A stretch of DNA of 38,987 nt from an uncultured archaeon. Lineage in GTDB: Archaea; Nanobdellota; Nanobdellia; Woesearchaeales; ARS49. The notes below the pieces were generated by a model. That model was not told the DNA's origin, searched no databases, and saw only the letters and a list, made by a program, of their open reading frames with translations. Shown piece by piece: positions 31,341-37,915 of this stretch (its first letter is position 1; the number at the start of each line of letters is the position of its first letter). The DNA lies in assembly GCA_902385765.1 (NCBI GenBank), contig CABMGU010000014.1, positions 1-38,987 of the forward strand, written 5' to 3'. A program made the translations under genes and the position numbers.

Positions 31341-32710
31341 TAAGGTCTTGTGGCGATTTCTTTTATGAGTTTTGCAATTTTTTCTCCTACGCCTGCGACT
31401 TTTTGCAGTTCTTCTTCGTTTGCTGTGAATACTTTTTCAACGCTTCCGAAGCAGGTCAATAACTCTTTTGCCAGGTTTGGTCCAACGCTCGGCAGCGAAC
31501 TAACAAGATATTCCTGTTGTTCTTTTATCGTCATTGGTTTTCTGTCTGCGTGTGGTGCGAAGTCTTTTTTGTCTTCTTGTTCCCGTTTTGCAATCGTTAA
31601 GAGCAGTGCTGCGCTGTCTTTTTCATCTTTTGTGTAAATTATTGGTATTCCGTAGCTGATGGCTATCGTGCTTAGCATTCCTCTGATTGCATTCGGGTGT
31701 ACGTTTCTTGCAGAGTACAGGTCTTGTGTTCCTTGTATTATTATCAGTGGTCTTTCATAGCTTTTTTTCAATGTCTTCAGCTGTTCGAGCAGTCTTCCGT
31801 CTATTATGCTGTCTACGAAGTCTTGTGCTGTTTTCAGTTCTACTCCGGCTCTTGAGCTTAGGATGTAGTCTGCGCATTGGAGCATTTCCAGTTTTACTCC
31901 TACTCCTAATTCCACAAGTTCTTTTACTGTTCCTGTGCTTTTTTCTCTGTAGTCTGCGAATATTTTCACGTTATTGTCGAAGTTTGCGAGTGTTGGCTGT
32001 TTTGGCGCGAGTTTTGTTGTGAGTTCTTTGCGCATTTTCTCAAGCACATACACCATTCTATTTTCTTTGTGTTTTGCGCTCCAGCTGTATGCTTCGTCTC
32101 TTGTTCCTTTTGTTACGAATATTGTGACTTTTCCTTTTTCCTGTCTTCCTGTTCTTCCTCTTCTTTGTATGTGTCTTATCGCGCTTGGTATCGGCTCATA
32201 GAAAACTACTAAATCCACTTTCGGTATGTCCAGTCCTTCTTCTGCCACGCTTGTTGCTATGAGGATGTTGAATAGTCCGTCTTTGAACATGTCAAGCATT
32301 TCTGCTTGTTGTTTCTGGCTTAGTCCTGTTTCTCCTTTTTTGGCTTGTCCTACGAATACTTTTGGCAGTGCTCCTTCGTGTTTGCTTAATTCTTCTGATA
32401 GTTTGACTGCAGTGTCTCTGTACTGCGTGAACAGTATTATTTTCATTAGTTTGTTTTGTTGCAGTTCTTTTGTTACAAATTCTACAAGCGCTCCTACTTT
32501 CGGGTGTTCTGGCAGTTTTTGTGAGAGGATGAATGCGCTTTTGAATGCTAAATCTGCTGTTAAATTCTTTACTGCTTTTGTTTTGCCGTTTTCTGCTTGT
32601 TCGTATAATCCTTCAAAGTATTTGTTCAGTGAAGCCACGCTCTGTGTTTCCAGTAATTCTTGTGCGTGTTGTGCTTTTATGATTTCTGCGAGCAGGCTTA
32701 TTGCTTTCAT
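31337..32710 (-). CDS. Hef C-terminal part: helicase domain 2, XPF-type nuclease, HhH
   Basis: The 457-residue downstream part of an interrupted Hef (fork-structure helicase/nuclease). It contains HAQELLETQSVASLNKYFEG (helical insertion), the second RecA domain with ATSVAEEGLDIPKVD and IRHIQRRGRTGRQEKG, an ERCC4/XPF nuclease (FADYREKSTG to LAKREQ) and two helix-hairpin-helix motifs (SLPSVGPNLAKELL, VAGVGEKIAKLI). The same frame is open upstream to codon 32774-32776, directly after the TAA at 32777-32779 that ends the other half. ATG 32710 is the first in-frame start but would drop 22 conserved-looking residues. The nuclease motif reads VELKTAQDF where VERKxxxDF is expected (Arg to Leu). Confidence 0.85.
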   Translation of the reverse strand: MKAISLLAEIIKAQHAQELLETQSVASLNKYFEGLYEQAENGKTKAVKNLTADLAFKSAFILSQKLPEHPKVGALVEFVTKELQQNKLMKIILFTQYRDTAVKLSEELSKHEGALPKVFVGQAKKGETGLSQKQQAEMLDMFKDGLFNILIATSVAEEGLDIPKVDLVVFYEPIPSAIRHIQRRGRTGRQEKGKVTIFVTKGTRDEAYSWSAKHKENRMVYVLEKMRKELTTKLAPKQPTLANFDNNVKIFADYREKSTGTVKELVELGVGVKLEMLQCADYILSSRAGVELKTAQDFVDSIIDGRLLEQLKTLKKSYERPLIIIQGTQDLYSARNVHPNAIRGMLSTIAISYGIPIIYTKDEKDSAALLLTIAKREQEDKKDFAPHADRKPMTIKEQQEYLVSSLPSVGPNLAKELLTCFGSVEKVFTANEEELQKVAGVGEKIAKLIKEIATRPY

Positions 32711-32776
32711 TGCTTCATAGTCTTTTTCTCCTGCTGATATTTTCGCGTGCAGTTCTGCCTGCAGCTGCAGAAGGTC

Positions 32777-33508
32777 TTATTTTGAGAGGAATGTTCCTTT
32801 TATTCCGTATTGTTTTAATTGTTCTATCTTGCTTTTGATGCATTGTTGCAGTAAGCGTTGTACTTTTTTGAATTCTTCCGGCAGTTCTACTTTTTTCCAT
32901 TCTATGTCTATTGGCTGCACGTATGGTTCTACGTCAGGGTCTTTTTCTGTTCTTATTTCGACTGCTTCTATTCCTAGGTTGTTGCATACTTCTTCTATTG
33001 TTGTTGTGTCGCTTCCAGGGCTTGCTGTGAGTGCGAGTATTCTTGGCCAGTCTGCTTTTCTTTGGTATTGTTTTGCTAAAAACACATAGCTGTAGTCTCC
33101 TGTTGCCCTGTGTGCTTCGTCAAATACCAGCAAACTGACTTTTGAGATGTCTATTTTGTTGCCTATGATGTCGTTTTCAAGTCCTTGCGGTGTTGAGAAG
33201 ATGATTTGTGCTGTCTGCCAGATTTCTGCTCTTTTTTCTGGTGCTACTTCTCCTGTGAACAATACAAATTTTTCTTCCGGCAGTTCAAGTGCTTTTTTGA
33301 ATGTTTCTAAATGCTGTTCTGCGAGCGGTTTTGTTGGTGCTAGAATGAGTATTTTTGATTGCGGGTACTGGCTTAGTCTTTGTGCTGCCAGCAGTAGTGC
33401 TACTCCTGTTTTTCCCATGCCTGTCGGCAGTACTACCAGTGTGTTTTTCATCGCCGCAGTGGCGAGTATTGTCTCCTGGTATAATCTTGGCGTGAACCCC
33501 CTTAGCAT
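32777..33508 (-). CDS. Hef N-terminal part: SF2 helicase domain 1, ending at in-frame TAA
   Basis: The 243-residue upstream part of Hef: PRLYQETILATAAMKNTLVV, Walker A LPTGMGKTG, ILAPTKPLAEQH, the DEAH box VFDEAHRATGDY and LTASPGSD. It stops at TAA 32777-32779 after GTFLSK, and the reading frame continues without shift into DLLQLQAELHAKI and then the C-terminal part. Related Hef proteins continue as SKK-x-LL at this point. Together the halves (243 + 479 residues plus the stop codon) give the expected full length. Start ATG 33508 is exactly at the position predicted from the TATA box 33531-33540. Likely a nonsense-interrupted gene, a split helicase or a sequencing error. Confidence 0.88.
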   Translation of the reverse strand: MLRGFTPRLYQETILATAAMKNTLVVLPTGMGKTGVALLLAAQRLSQYPQSKILILAPTKPLAEQHLETFKKALELPEEKFVLFTGEVAPEKRAEIWQTAQIIFSTPQGLENDIIGNKIDISKVSLLVFDEAHRATGDYSYVFLAKQYQRKADWPRILALTASPGSDTTTIEEVCNNLGIEAVEIRTEKDPDVEPYVQPIDIEWKKVELPEEFKKVQRLLQQCIKSKIEQLKQYGIKGTFLSK

Positions 33509-33530
33509 GTTTTGTCGTAATTAGAAAGCG

Positions 33531-33540
33531 TATTTAATTA
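33531..33540 (-). promoter_or_regulatory. TATA box of the Hef gene
   Basis: TAATTAAATA on the minus strand, centred 27 bp before ATG 33508, overlapping the end of the upstream membrane-protein gene. An intact promoter argues against long-standing decay of the Hef gene. Confidence 0.65.
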
Positions 33541-33858
33541 TATCGTCCTGATTATTTTTTTGGCGTGCAGATAATATCCTGCCAATATTCCTGCGAGCAG
33601 GAGTAGTGCTATTGCTCTGACATTTGCCCATATTCCTCCGAGCAGGAATCCCAGGAAGAATGCCATGATTATCAGGAATAATGCCACTATTTCGCTTTTT
33701 CTTAGTTTGTACCACATTCTTCCGAAGAACAATCCCATTAGGAAGCACACTGTGTAAAGTATGAAAACGTTTCCTGTGAATATTGCCATGACTAATCCTA
33801 TTATTAGAAACGCGAATGCAAGCACTTCCGGCCAGTCTAGGAGCATGTTGATATCCAT
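33538..33858 (-). CDS. small four-helix membrane protein, unknown
   Basis: A 106-residue integral membrane protein with four hydrophobic segments (about 11-27, 29-46, 58-75 and 79-97) separated by short basic loops (RMWYKLRKSE, HAKKIIRTI). No family recognised. It starts one base after the stop of the M50-like gene, so the two are likely co-translated. Confidence 0.75.
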   Translation of the reverse strand: MDINMLLDWPEVLAFAFLIIGLVMAIFTGNVFILYTVCFLMGLFFGRMWYKLRKSEIVALFLIIMAFFLGFLLGGIWANVRAIALLLLAGILAGYYLHAKKIIRTI

Positions 33859-33859
33859 T

Positions 33860-34600
33860 TTACCACCACGTTCTCTCGTAGATTGAGTAGTATATCAGCC
33901 ATATGGCTGCGCCCATTATCAGCGAGATTATGTATGAGTATATGTTCAAAAAGTATACAAGGAATACGTAGGATGCGAATGAGCCGAATATGAACACGTA
34001 CCATAGTCTTGAGTAATAGAATATTTTTGAGCCGTCTAATGGAGGTATTGGGAACATGTTCCAGAATGCGAATGTTAAATTTAGCACGAAAAGCTTTTGT
34101 CCGATGTATGGGCTTAGTATTCCTATCCATTCTGCTGTTTTTACGATTGCTGAAAAGAATATGTTTGCAAGCGGTCCTGCCATTGATATTCTTGCCAGTG
34201 TGCCTACTCCAGGTCCGTACCTGAATGCTCCGAGTCTGTGTATTGGCAGCATATAGGCGAGTGTTCCTGTTGCTGCGAGGAATTTTATGTTTCCGTTTGT
34301 TAGCATGACAAGAACCAGGCCGATTATCATTCCGTACCACCAGACTTTTTGTTCTGCCCTCATTCCTTGGGATAAAGCTACGATTCTTTGTCCTGAGTGG
34401 TGTACGAATACTGTGATGGCGACGAAGATTAATGCCATCATCCAGTTTTTGAGTCCTGTTGAGAGATCAAATGTTGGTGTTCCCCATTCTGTCCATGAGT
34501 AGATGAATGCAAGGCAGATTATCGTGATTATGAAGGACAGCCATTCCTCTTTTGAAAACAGGAAATACCTTTTGAGTTTGTCTAAATAATTGCGTATCAT
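33860..34600 (-). CDS. M50 (site-2 protease) homologue lacking the HExxH motif
   Basis: A 246-residue polytopic membrane protein of the site-2 protease family. Retained family features: MAGPLANIFFSAIVK (about 140-154) and NMFPIPPLDGSKIF with D189 as third metal ligand. The zinc motif expected in the second helix as HExxH is H67-H-S-G-Q71 (in FVHHSGQRIVALSQG): the catalytic Glu and the second His are both replaced. It is therefore predicted to be a non-proteolytic pseudo-protease. ATG 34600 has a GAGATGA SD and follows traB by 14 bases. Confidence 0.82.
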   Translation of the reverse strand: MIRNYLDKLKRYFLFSKEEWLSFIITIICLAFIYSWTEWGTPTFDLSTGLKNWMMALIFVAITVFVHHSGQRIVALSQGMRAEQKVWWYGMIIGLVLVMLTNGNIKFLAATGTLAYMLPIHRLGAFRYGPGVGTLARISMAGPLANIFFSAIVKTAEWIGILSPYIGQKLFVLNLTFAFWNMFPIPPLDGSKIFYYSRLWYVFIFGSFASYVFLVYFLNIYSYIISLIMGAAIWLIYYSIYERTWW

Positions 34601-34614
34601 TTCATCTCTTTTTT

Positions 34615-35292
34615 TTATTTATTCTCTTCAGGCTTTAAATACTTTTTTAAGAGTGTTCTTATTTCGCGCTCGTGTCCTGCTCCAACCACTGCAACGATGT
34701 TCGCTTCAGGTTGCACTTTTTTCAGTATTGCGAGTCTTTTTGCCATGTACTCGTTTCTTTCTTCTACAAGTACGCGGTACACGCTGGGATATCTTTTTTT
34801 GACGTCTTCTATTAATGTATTTATGACTTTCTGTGATGGTACTTTTTCAAGGTCGAATTGCACTCCTTTTTTGAGGACGACGCCTTTGAACAAATCAACT
34901 GCAAACGTGAATTTTTCTTTCCAAGTGAGCGATTTTGAGAATCTTTTGAGTGTTATGTTTATGTCTTGGTCGATGAGAGCTACTCTTGCTCCGACCTGTT
35001 GTGCTGCTGCTACAGCCTTGAGCATTTCCGAGCCTGGCGCTACCCCTACTTTTGCTCCGAGTTTCTTTTCAGCCCATGCTCCTATAATTGCAAACAGCCA
35101 GCCTTTTAGTCCTACTTTTCTTATGTCCCTGTAGCTTATCCGCTCTTTTCCCTTGTGAATGAGGGCGTATAACCTTTTTGCGTCGAGTTCTATTGCTACA
35201 ATTTGTGGTTTATTGTCTAGAATTGTCTCTTCGACCTTCTTTAAGCTCTCTGGCGAGATGTGTGAAGTTCCTACTATTTTGATGTATGGCAC
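34615..35292 (-). CDS. TraB/PrgY-domain protein
   Basis: A 225-residue TraB-family protein: IKIVGTSHISPESLKKVEET at the N-terminus, VAIELDAKRLYAL, and C-terminal NIVAVVGAGHEREI. The conserved GTSH and GxGH His/Glu residues resemble a metal-dependent hydrolase site. Longer relatives have a C-terminal membrane region; here the gene ends after the soluble domain and a membrane protein gene (the M50 homologue) follows. The start is GTG 35292, 27 bp from the TATA box at 35314-35322. Confidence 0.88.
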   Translation of the reverse strand: MPYIKIVGTSHISPESLKKVEETILDNKPQIVAIELDAKRLYALIHKGKERISYRDIRKVGLKGWLFAIIGAWAEKKLGAKVGVAPGSEMLKAVAAAQQVGARVALIDQDINITLKRFSKSLTWKEKFTFAVDLFKGVVLKKGVQFDLEKVPSQKVINTLIEDVKKRYPSVYRVLVEERNEYMAKRLAILKKVQPEANIVAVVGAGHEREIRTLLKKYLKPEENK

Positions 35293-35313
35293 CTGTTGGT
35301 CGTATATTTGCGG

Positions 35314-35350
35314 GTATATTAATGCTGTGCTTAACCATAATCTTTAAATA
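35314..35350. promoter_or_regulatory. divergent promoters for TraB and PRC-barrel genes
   Basis: Minus strand: ATTAATATACC (35314-35322), 26 bp from GTG 35292. Plus strand: CTTTAAATAG (35342-35351), giving transcription start near 35373, then SD GGAGG (35381-35385) before ATG 35393. Confidence 0.6.
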
Positions 35351-35392
35351 GTTTAACTCTTCCAAAATAGTGACCGTAAAGGAGGAAACACT

Positions 35393-35683
35393 ATGCTCAG
35401 GCTGAAAAATATCCAGGAAACGTATGATATGAAGGTTTTTACTGATCAGGGCGACTATTTTGGTGACATTGAGGAAGCCATTTTGACCCAGAGCAAGGTT
35501 CATGGCTGGCGTGTTCGTGCTACTAAGAATTCTTTCTTGAGCAAGGTGCTCGGCAGTGCTAAGGGCGTTATTGTGCCTCATCAGCTTGTTAAGGCTGTTG
35601 GTGACATTATGATTATCAGCCGTGCAGCTGTGCCCTCTTATTCTGAAGAGGAAGCTCCTGCAGAAGAAGTTACTCAAGTATAA
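35393..35683 (+). CDS. PRC-barrel domain protein
   Basis: A 96-residue protein made of one PRC-barrel: KVFTDQGDYFGDIEEAILTQ, GWRVRATKNSFLSKVLGSAK, GVIVPHQLVKAVGDIMIIS, followed by an acidic tail. Small archaeal PRC-barrel proteins include SepF-linked cell-division factors (CdpB type); that role here is only a possibility. It has one of the strongest SDs in the window (AAAGGAGG, 8 bases before the ATG), suggesting high expression. Confidence 0.85.
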   Translation: MLRLKNIQETYDMKVFTDQGDYFGDIEEAILTQSKVHGWRVRATKNSFLSKVLGSAKGVIVPHQLVKAVGDIMIISRAAVPSYSEEEAPAEEVTQV

Positions 35684-35742
35684 TTGTTGTCACGTTGTTG
35701 GACTGATAAAAGTTTAAGTAAGTGTTTGTGAGTTGGCTTTAC

Positions 35743-36156
35743 ATGGACGTTGTTTCTCAGTTAAAAGAATGGGTGCAGATTTATTTGAAAAGCCGTGATA
35801 TTCTTCAGAAGTCCATTGCTGGTTTTGAAAGCCGGGATGATGATTTTGTCGTGCATAAGACTACTGGCGATGTTCCTTTCTTTATCCGTCCTGAATTTGC
35901 TGACGTTGATGAGATTGTTCAGAAAGTTTCAGGTAATGCTGGTCTGGTTGTTTTGAATACGAAAAAGAATGTTGATTTTGTTGTTTCTAACTGGGACAGG
36001 CTTTCCAAATTGCAGGGTTTGTGCATTTATTTTGTTAATCCGAAATCGAACGATAAGTGGCTGTTGTATCCTTTTACTCATAATCAGGTTACTGAGAAGG
36101 CTTCTTTGAAAAGAGGTCTTGAAAGTTTGTTCTCGATGGTAGCACCTTATACGTAA
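35743..36156 (+). CDS. conserved-looking protein of unknown function
   Basis: A 137-residue soluble protein starting MDVVSQLKEWVQIYLKSRD. The order is an N-terminal helix, a beta-alpha region (FVVHKTTGDVPFFIRPEFAD, AGLVVLNTKKNVDFVVSNWD), then YFVNPKSNDKWLLYPF and a C-terminal helix. No family recognised; the alternating pattern resembles a small Rossmann-like domain. ATG 35743 is 27-30 bp after a TATA-like GTTTAAGT (35711-35718), so the upstream GTG at 35722 is rejected. Confidence 0.7.
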   Translation: MDVVSQLKEWVQIYLKSRDILQKSIAGFESRDDDFVVHKTTGDVPFFIRPEFADVDEIVQKVSGNAGLVVLNTKKNVDFVVSNWDRLSKLQGLCIYFVNPKSNDKWLLYPFTHNQVTEKASLKRGLESLFSMVAPYT

Positions 36157-36179
36157 ACAGCTGAGTGGTTGCCGCTCTG

Positions 36180-36231
36180 CCCAAGCCTTGCTTGGGTGAA
36201 TTTTCTTCTCCCCTTGCAGATGCGGGGAGAA
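36180..36231. repeat. tandem hairpins after the 35743 gene, including family A copy 3
   Basis: CCCAAGC-CTT-GCTTGGG (36180-36196), then family A copy 3: TTCTCCCC/GGGGAGAA (36206-36213 with 36224-36231) with a 10-base loop; the outer arm is degenerate compared with copies 1 and 2. It begins about 45 bases after the stop of the plus-strand gene. Confidence 0.8.
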
Positions 36232-36238
36232 AAATGTC

Positions 36239-36303
36239 GGAAATCTTTGATTTCCGAGCACACTCGGAAATTCGCGCAAAAGGCATTGTTATGCGAATTT
36301 CCG
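36239..36303. repeat. hairpin repeat family B, copy 1
   Basis: GGAAATC-TTT-GATTTCC (36239-36255), overlapping TTTCCGAG-CACA-CTCGGAAA (36251-36270), and an 11-bp outer pair CGGAAATTCGC/GCGAATTTCCG (36265-36275 with 36293-36303). Stems overlap and are alternatives. Copy 2 at 36896-36987 has matching elements with compensated base changes. Confidence 0.8.
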
Positions 36304-36341
36304 ATGATTCAGTCGTAGACCAGAGCGCCCAGAAAATAAAA

Positions 36342-36653
36342 TTATACGTAAGTTAAAACCAGCACGACTGCAATTCCTATTGCCAGTCCGAAGAGTATTT
36401 CTGTCATGGTGTGCTGTTTTCTTATGTGCACTGCGTCGTGCATTACGATTGCTGCGAGAACATAGGATATCGCTGCTGCCGGCGACATATATCCTTCCTG
36501 GATTGTCATTGCTGTCGCCAGTGCTCCTACGAGTGCTGAGTGTGAGCTCGGCATTCCTCCTACCTGCCAGAAGGCTGTTGTTTTTCTGCTGATGAGGATT
36601 TTTACTGACTGTGAAACCAGCCACGCTATGCCGATACTGAGTAAAATGTTCAT
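36342..36653 (-). CDS. divergent PAP2/DUF212-family membrane protein, short form
   Basis: A 103-residue membrane protein with the phosphatase-like motifs GGMPSSHSALVGALATAM, then DAVHIRKQHTMTEILFGLA, corresponding to the SRxxxxxH-type elements of acid phosphatase/vanadium haloperoxidase relatives. DUF212 proteins are usually around 150 residues, so this is a minimal version. ATG 36653 is chosen; the TTG at 36671 adds six residues. Confidence 0.82.
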   Translation of the reverse strand: MNILLSIGIAWLVSQSVKILISRKTTAFWQVGGMPSSHSALVGALATAMTIQEGYMSPAAAISYVLAAIVMHDAVHIRKQHTMTEILFGLAIGIAVVLVLTYV

Positions 36654-36690
36654 ATCTTTTATCAATTGCAATTCAGAATAAAAAGCTTAT

Positions 36691-36808
36691 CATACGCCAA
36701 CCGGGAATCCCTGAAGCTTGCATCGCAAGCGAGGGGGACAGGAGAAGCTCTGCTTCGACTGGATGTTCGATTCCCGTTTTAAATGCACAGCATACGCCAA
36801 CCGGGAAT
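36691..36808. repeat. 18-bp direct repeat of the tRNA 3' end flanking a tRNA-sized structured element
   Basis: CATACGCCAACCGGGAAT occurs at 36691-36708 and 36791-36808, exactly 100 bp apart; the second copy is the 3' end of tRNA-Gly (T-stem plus acceptor). The interval holds a 75-base fold: 8-bp closing stem CGGGAATC/GATTCCCG (36702-36709 with 36769-36776), GCTTG-CATCG-CAAGC (36716-36730) and GAAGC-TCT-GCTTC (36744-36756). It resembles an att-like duplication or degenerate tRNA-derived element; not a functional tRNA. Confidence 0.6.
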
Positions 36809-36863
36809 TGAACCCGGGCGTCGACCTTGGGAAGGTCGCATCATACCGTTAGATCATTGGCGT
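36793..36863 (-). tRNA. tRNA-Gly (anticodon CCC)
   Basis: Full cloverleaf of 71 bases on the minus strand: acceptor ACGCCAA/TTGGCGT, D-stem ATC/GAT with a GG-containing loop, anticodon stem CGACC/GGTCG with loop TTCCCAA (anticodon CCC), 4-base variable loop, T-stem CCGGG/CCCGG with loop TTCAATT, and discriminator A. CCA is not encoded and there is no intron. The first pair is A1-U72, whereas tRNA-Gly usually has G1-C72. Confidence 0.93.
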
Positions 36864-36895
36864 GCATTTCGTTTTTTTCTTTTTTGCTTAATACG

Positions 36896-36987
36896 TCGGA
36901 AATATACTGCTCGTATATATTATATTTCCGAGTGTCGGAAAGCTTTGCTTTCCGAGCATGCTCGGAAATGCAGTGCATTTCCGACAC
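36896..36987. repeat. hairpin repeat family B, copy 2
   Basis: Contains TCGGAAATATA/TATATTTCCGA (36896-36906 with 36921-36931), GGAAAGC-TTT-GCTTTCC (36937-36953), a perfect 20-bp palindrome centred on GAGCATGCTC (36949-36968), TCGGAAATGC-AGT-GCATTTCCGA (36962-36984) and an outer GTGTCGGAAA/TTTCCGACAC (36932-36941 with 36978-36987). Core arrangement as in copy 1 (36239-36303), with T-A exchanged for G-C in the first hairpin. Confidence 0.8.
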
Positions 36988-36991
36988 GTGC

Positions 36992-37067
36992 TCAAGAACC
37001 ACCGATCACATCCTATTCATCATGCACTGTCGTTACATGCCTCAGTCAATTGACTGGTGGTTCTTGA
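36992..37067. repeat. 76-bp element bounded by a 12-bp inverted repeat
   Basis: TCAAGAACCACC (36992-37003) pairs with GGTGGTTCTTGA (37056-37067). Inside, CAGTCAATTGACTG (37043-37056) is a perfect palindrome touching the right arm. The element lies between family B copy 2 and the promoter at 37112. It could be a small RNA gene or a terminator complex; no protein reading frame is supported. With family B copy 2 it fills the gene-free stretch 36864-37174. Confidence 0.6.
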
Positions 37068-37111
37068 CATATTCTTCGTCGCAACTTTCAACCAGTATAC
37101 ATTATAGTAAC

Positions 37112-37120
37112 ATTTATATA
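37112..37120 (+). promoter_or_regulatory. TATA box of the TPR/zinc/coiled-coil operon
   Basis: ATTTATATA, predicting transcription start near 37143 and a leader of about 30 bases with an AGAGGTG SD (37161-37167) ahead of ATG 37175. Confidence 0.65.
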
Positions 37121-37174
37121 CCAGTTTATTCTGTTTTTAACTCACTGTTGAGTGTTATAAAGAGGTGTTGTGAT

Positions 37175-37915
37175 ATGGATGAGAGGATTCTGCAAAAGGT
37201 CGTTTCAAATGTTGCTGAGAATGTTAATGAGATTCGTCAGCGCGAGTCAAAGTTGTCGAATTTCAGGCGTATTCTTCCCGCTTTGATCGAGAAGGGATTT
37301 GAGAATACTAATTTGTCAATGTTTGATGAGGAGACAAGGGTTGCCTTGTTGAATGCTTTTGGTGATGAGTATGTCAGAAAGGGTCGTTTGCCTGAGGCAA
37401 TGAAAGTTTTCATTCTTGCTGGCAATCGTGCAAAACTCACAAATCTTGGTGAGGATTACGAAAAGGTTGGCTTGTTCACTAATGCAATTGAGTGTTACAG
37501 GCTTGCCGATAATACTGATAAGTTGCTGAAAGTCGGCAACAAGTGTTTGGAAGAGGGAAAAACAGGTGATGCGATTAGGGCTTTTCGTTCTATTAACGAT
37601 GTGGAACGACTTGTCCGCGTTGGAGAAGATTGCTTGAGAAAAGAGAAATACGACTATGCAATTGAGGTCTTCAGCGCAGTTAACAGCAAGCAAAAATTGG
37701 CCGAGGTCGGTGACAAGGCGTTGAGAGAGCGCCAGATTGGTTATGCTGCCAAGGCCTACGAGCTTGCTGGTGATGCTCAGCGTTTGTCTGCTTTGGGTGA
37801 TACCTGCCTGCGTGAGGGCTTGTTTGCCACTGCTTACAAATCTTACACGCTTGCCGGCAATATGATGATGGCTCAGTTTGTTAAGGAGAATTTCGGTTCG
37901 CAGTTTGCATTATGA
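37175..37915 (+). CDS. TPR-like helical repeat protein
   Basis: A 246-residue all-helical protein. After an N-terminal helix (MDERILQKVVSNVAENVNEI), five or so degenerate repeats of 33-34 residues follow with consensus LGDxCLREGxxxxAxxxYxLAGD, for example ALGDTCLREGLFATAYKSY and KVGNKCLEEGKTGDAIRAF. This pattern is TPR/Sel1-like and suggests a protein-interaction scaffold. The open frame extends upstream through the tRNA region, but ATG 37175 is fixed by the SD and TATA. The stop overlaps the next start (ATGA). Confidence 0.85.
   Translation: MDERILQKVVSNVAENVNEIRQRESKLSNFRRILPALIEKGFENTNLSMFDEETRVALLNAFGDEYVRKGRLPEAMKVFILAGNRAKLTNLGEDYEKVGLFTNAIECYRLADNTDKLLKVGNKCLEEGKTGDAIRAFRSINDVERLVRVGEDCLRKEKYDYAIEVFSAVNSKQKLAEVGDKALRERQIGYAAKAYELAGDAQRLSALGDTCLREGLFATAYKSYTLAGNMMMAQFVKENFGSQFAL

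Noticed and set aside
32777..32779. Pyrrolysine or other recoding at the Hef stop codon
   Set aside because: The codon is TAA; pyrrolysine uses TAG and selenocysteine TGA, and no recoding structure is evident.
36702..36776. Second tRNA gene on the plus strand
   Set aside because: The ends pair and the size fits, but no T-arm with a proper stem, no D-loop GG and no anticodon arm of standard geometry can be drawn.
36180..36987. CRISPR array
   Set aside because: The repeats are few, palindromic, overlapping and unevenly spaced, and there are no cas genes in the window.
36827..37174. Upstream extension of the TPR-protein frame
   Set aside because: It would read through the antisense of tRNA-Gly and the hairpin repeats; TATA, SD and the protein pattern all place the start at 37175.
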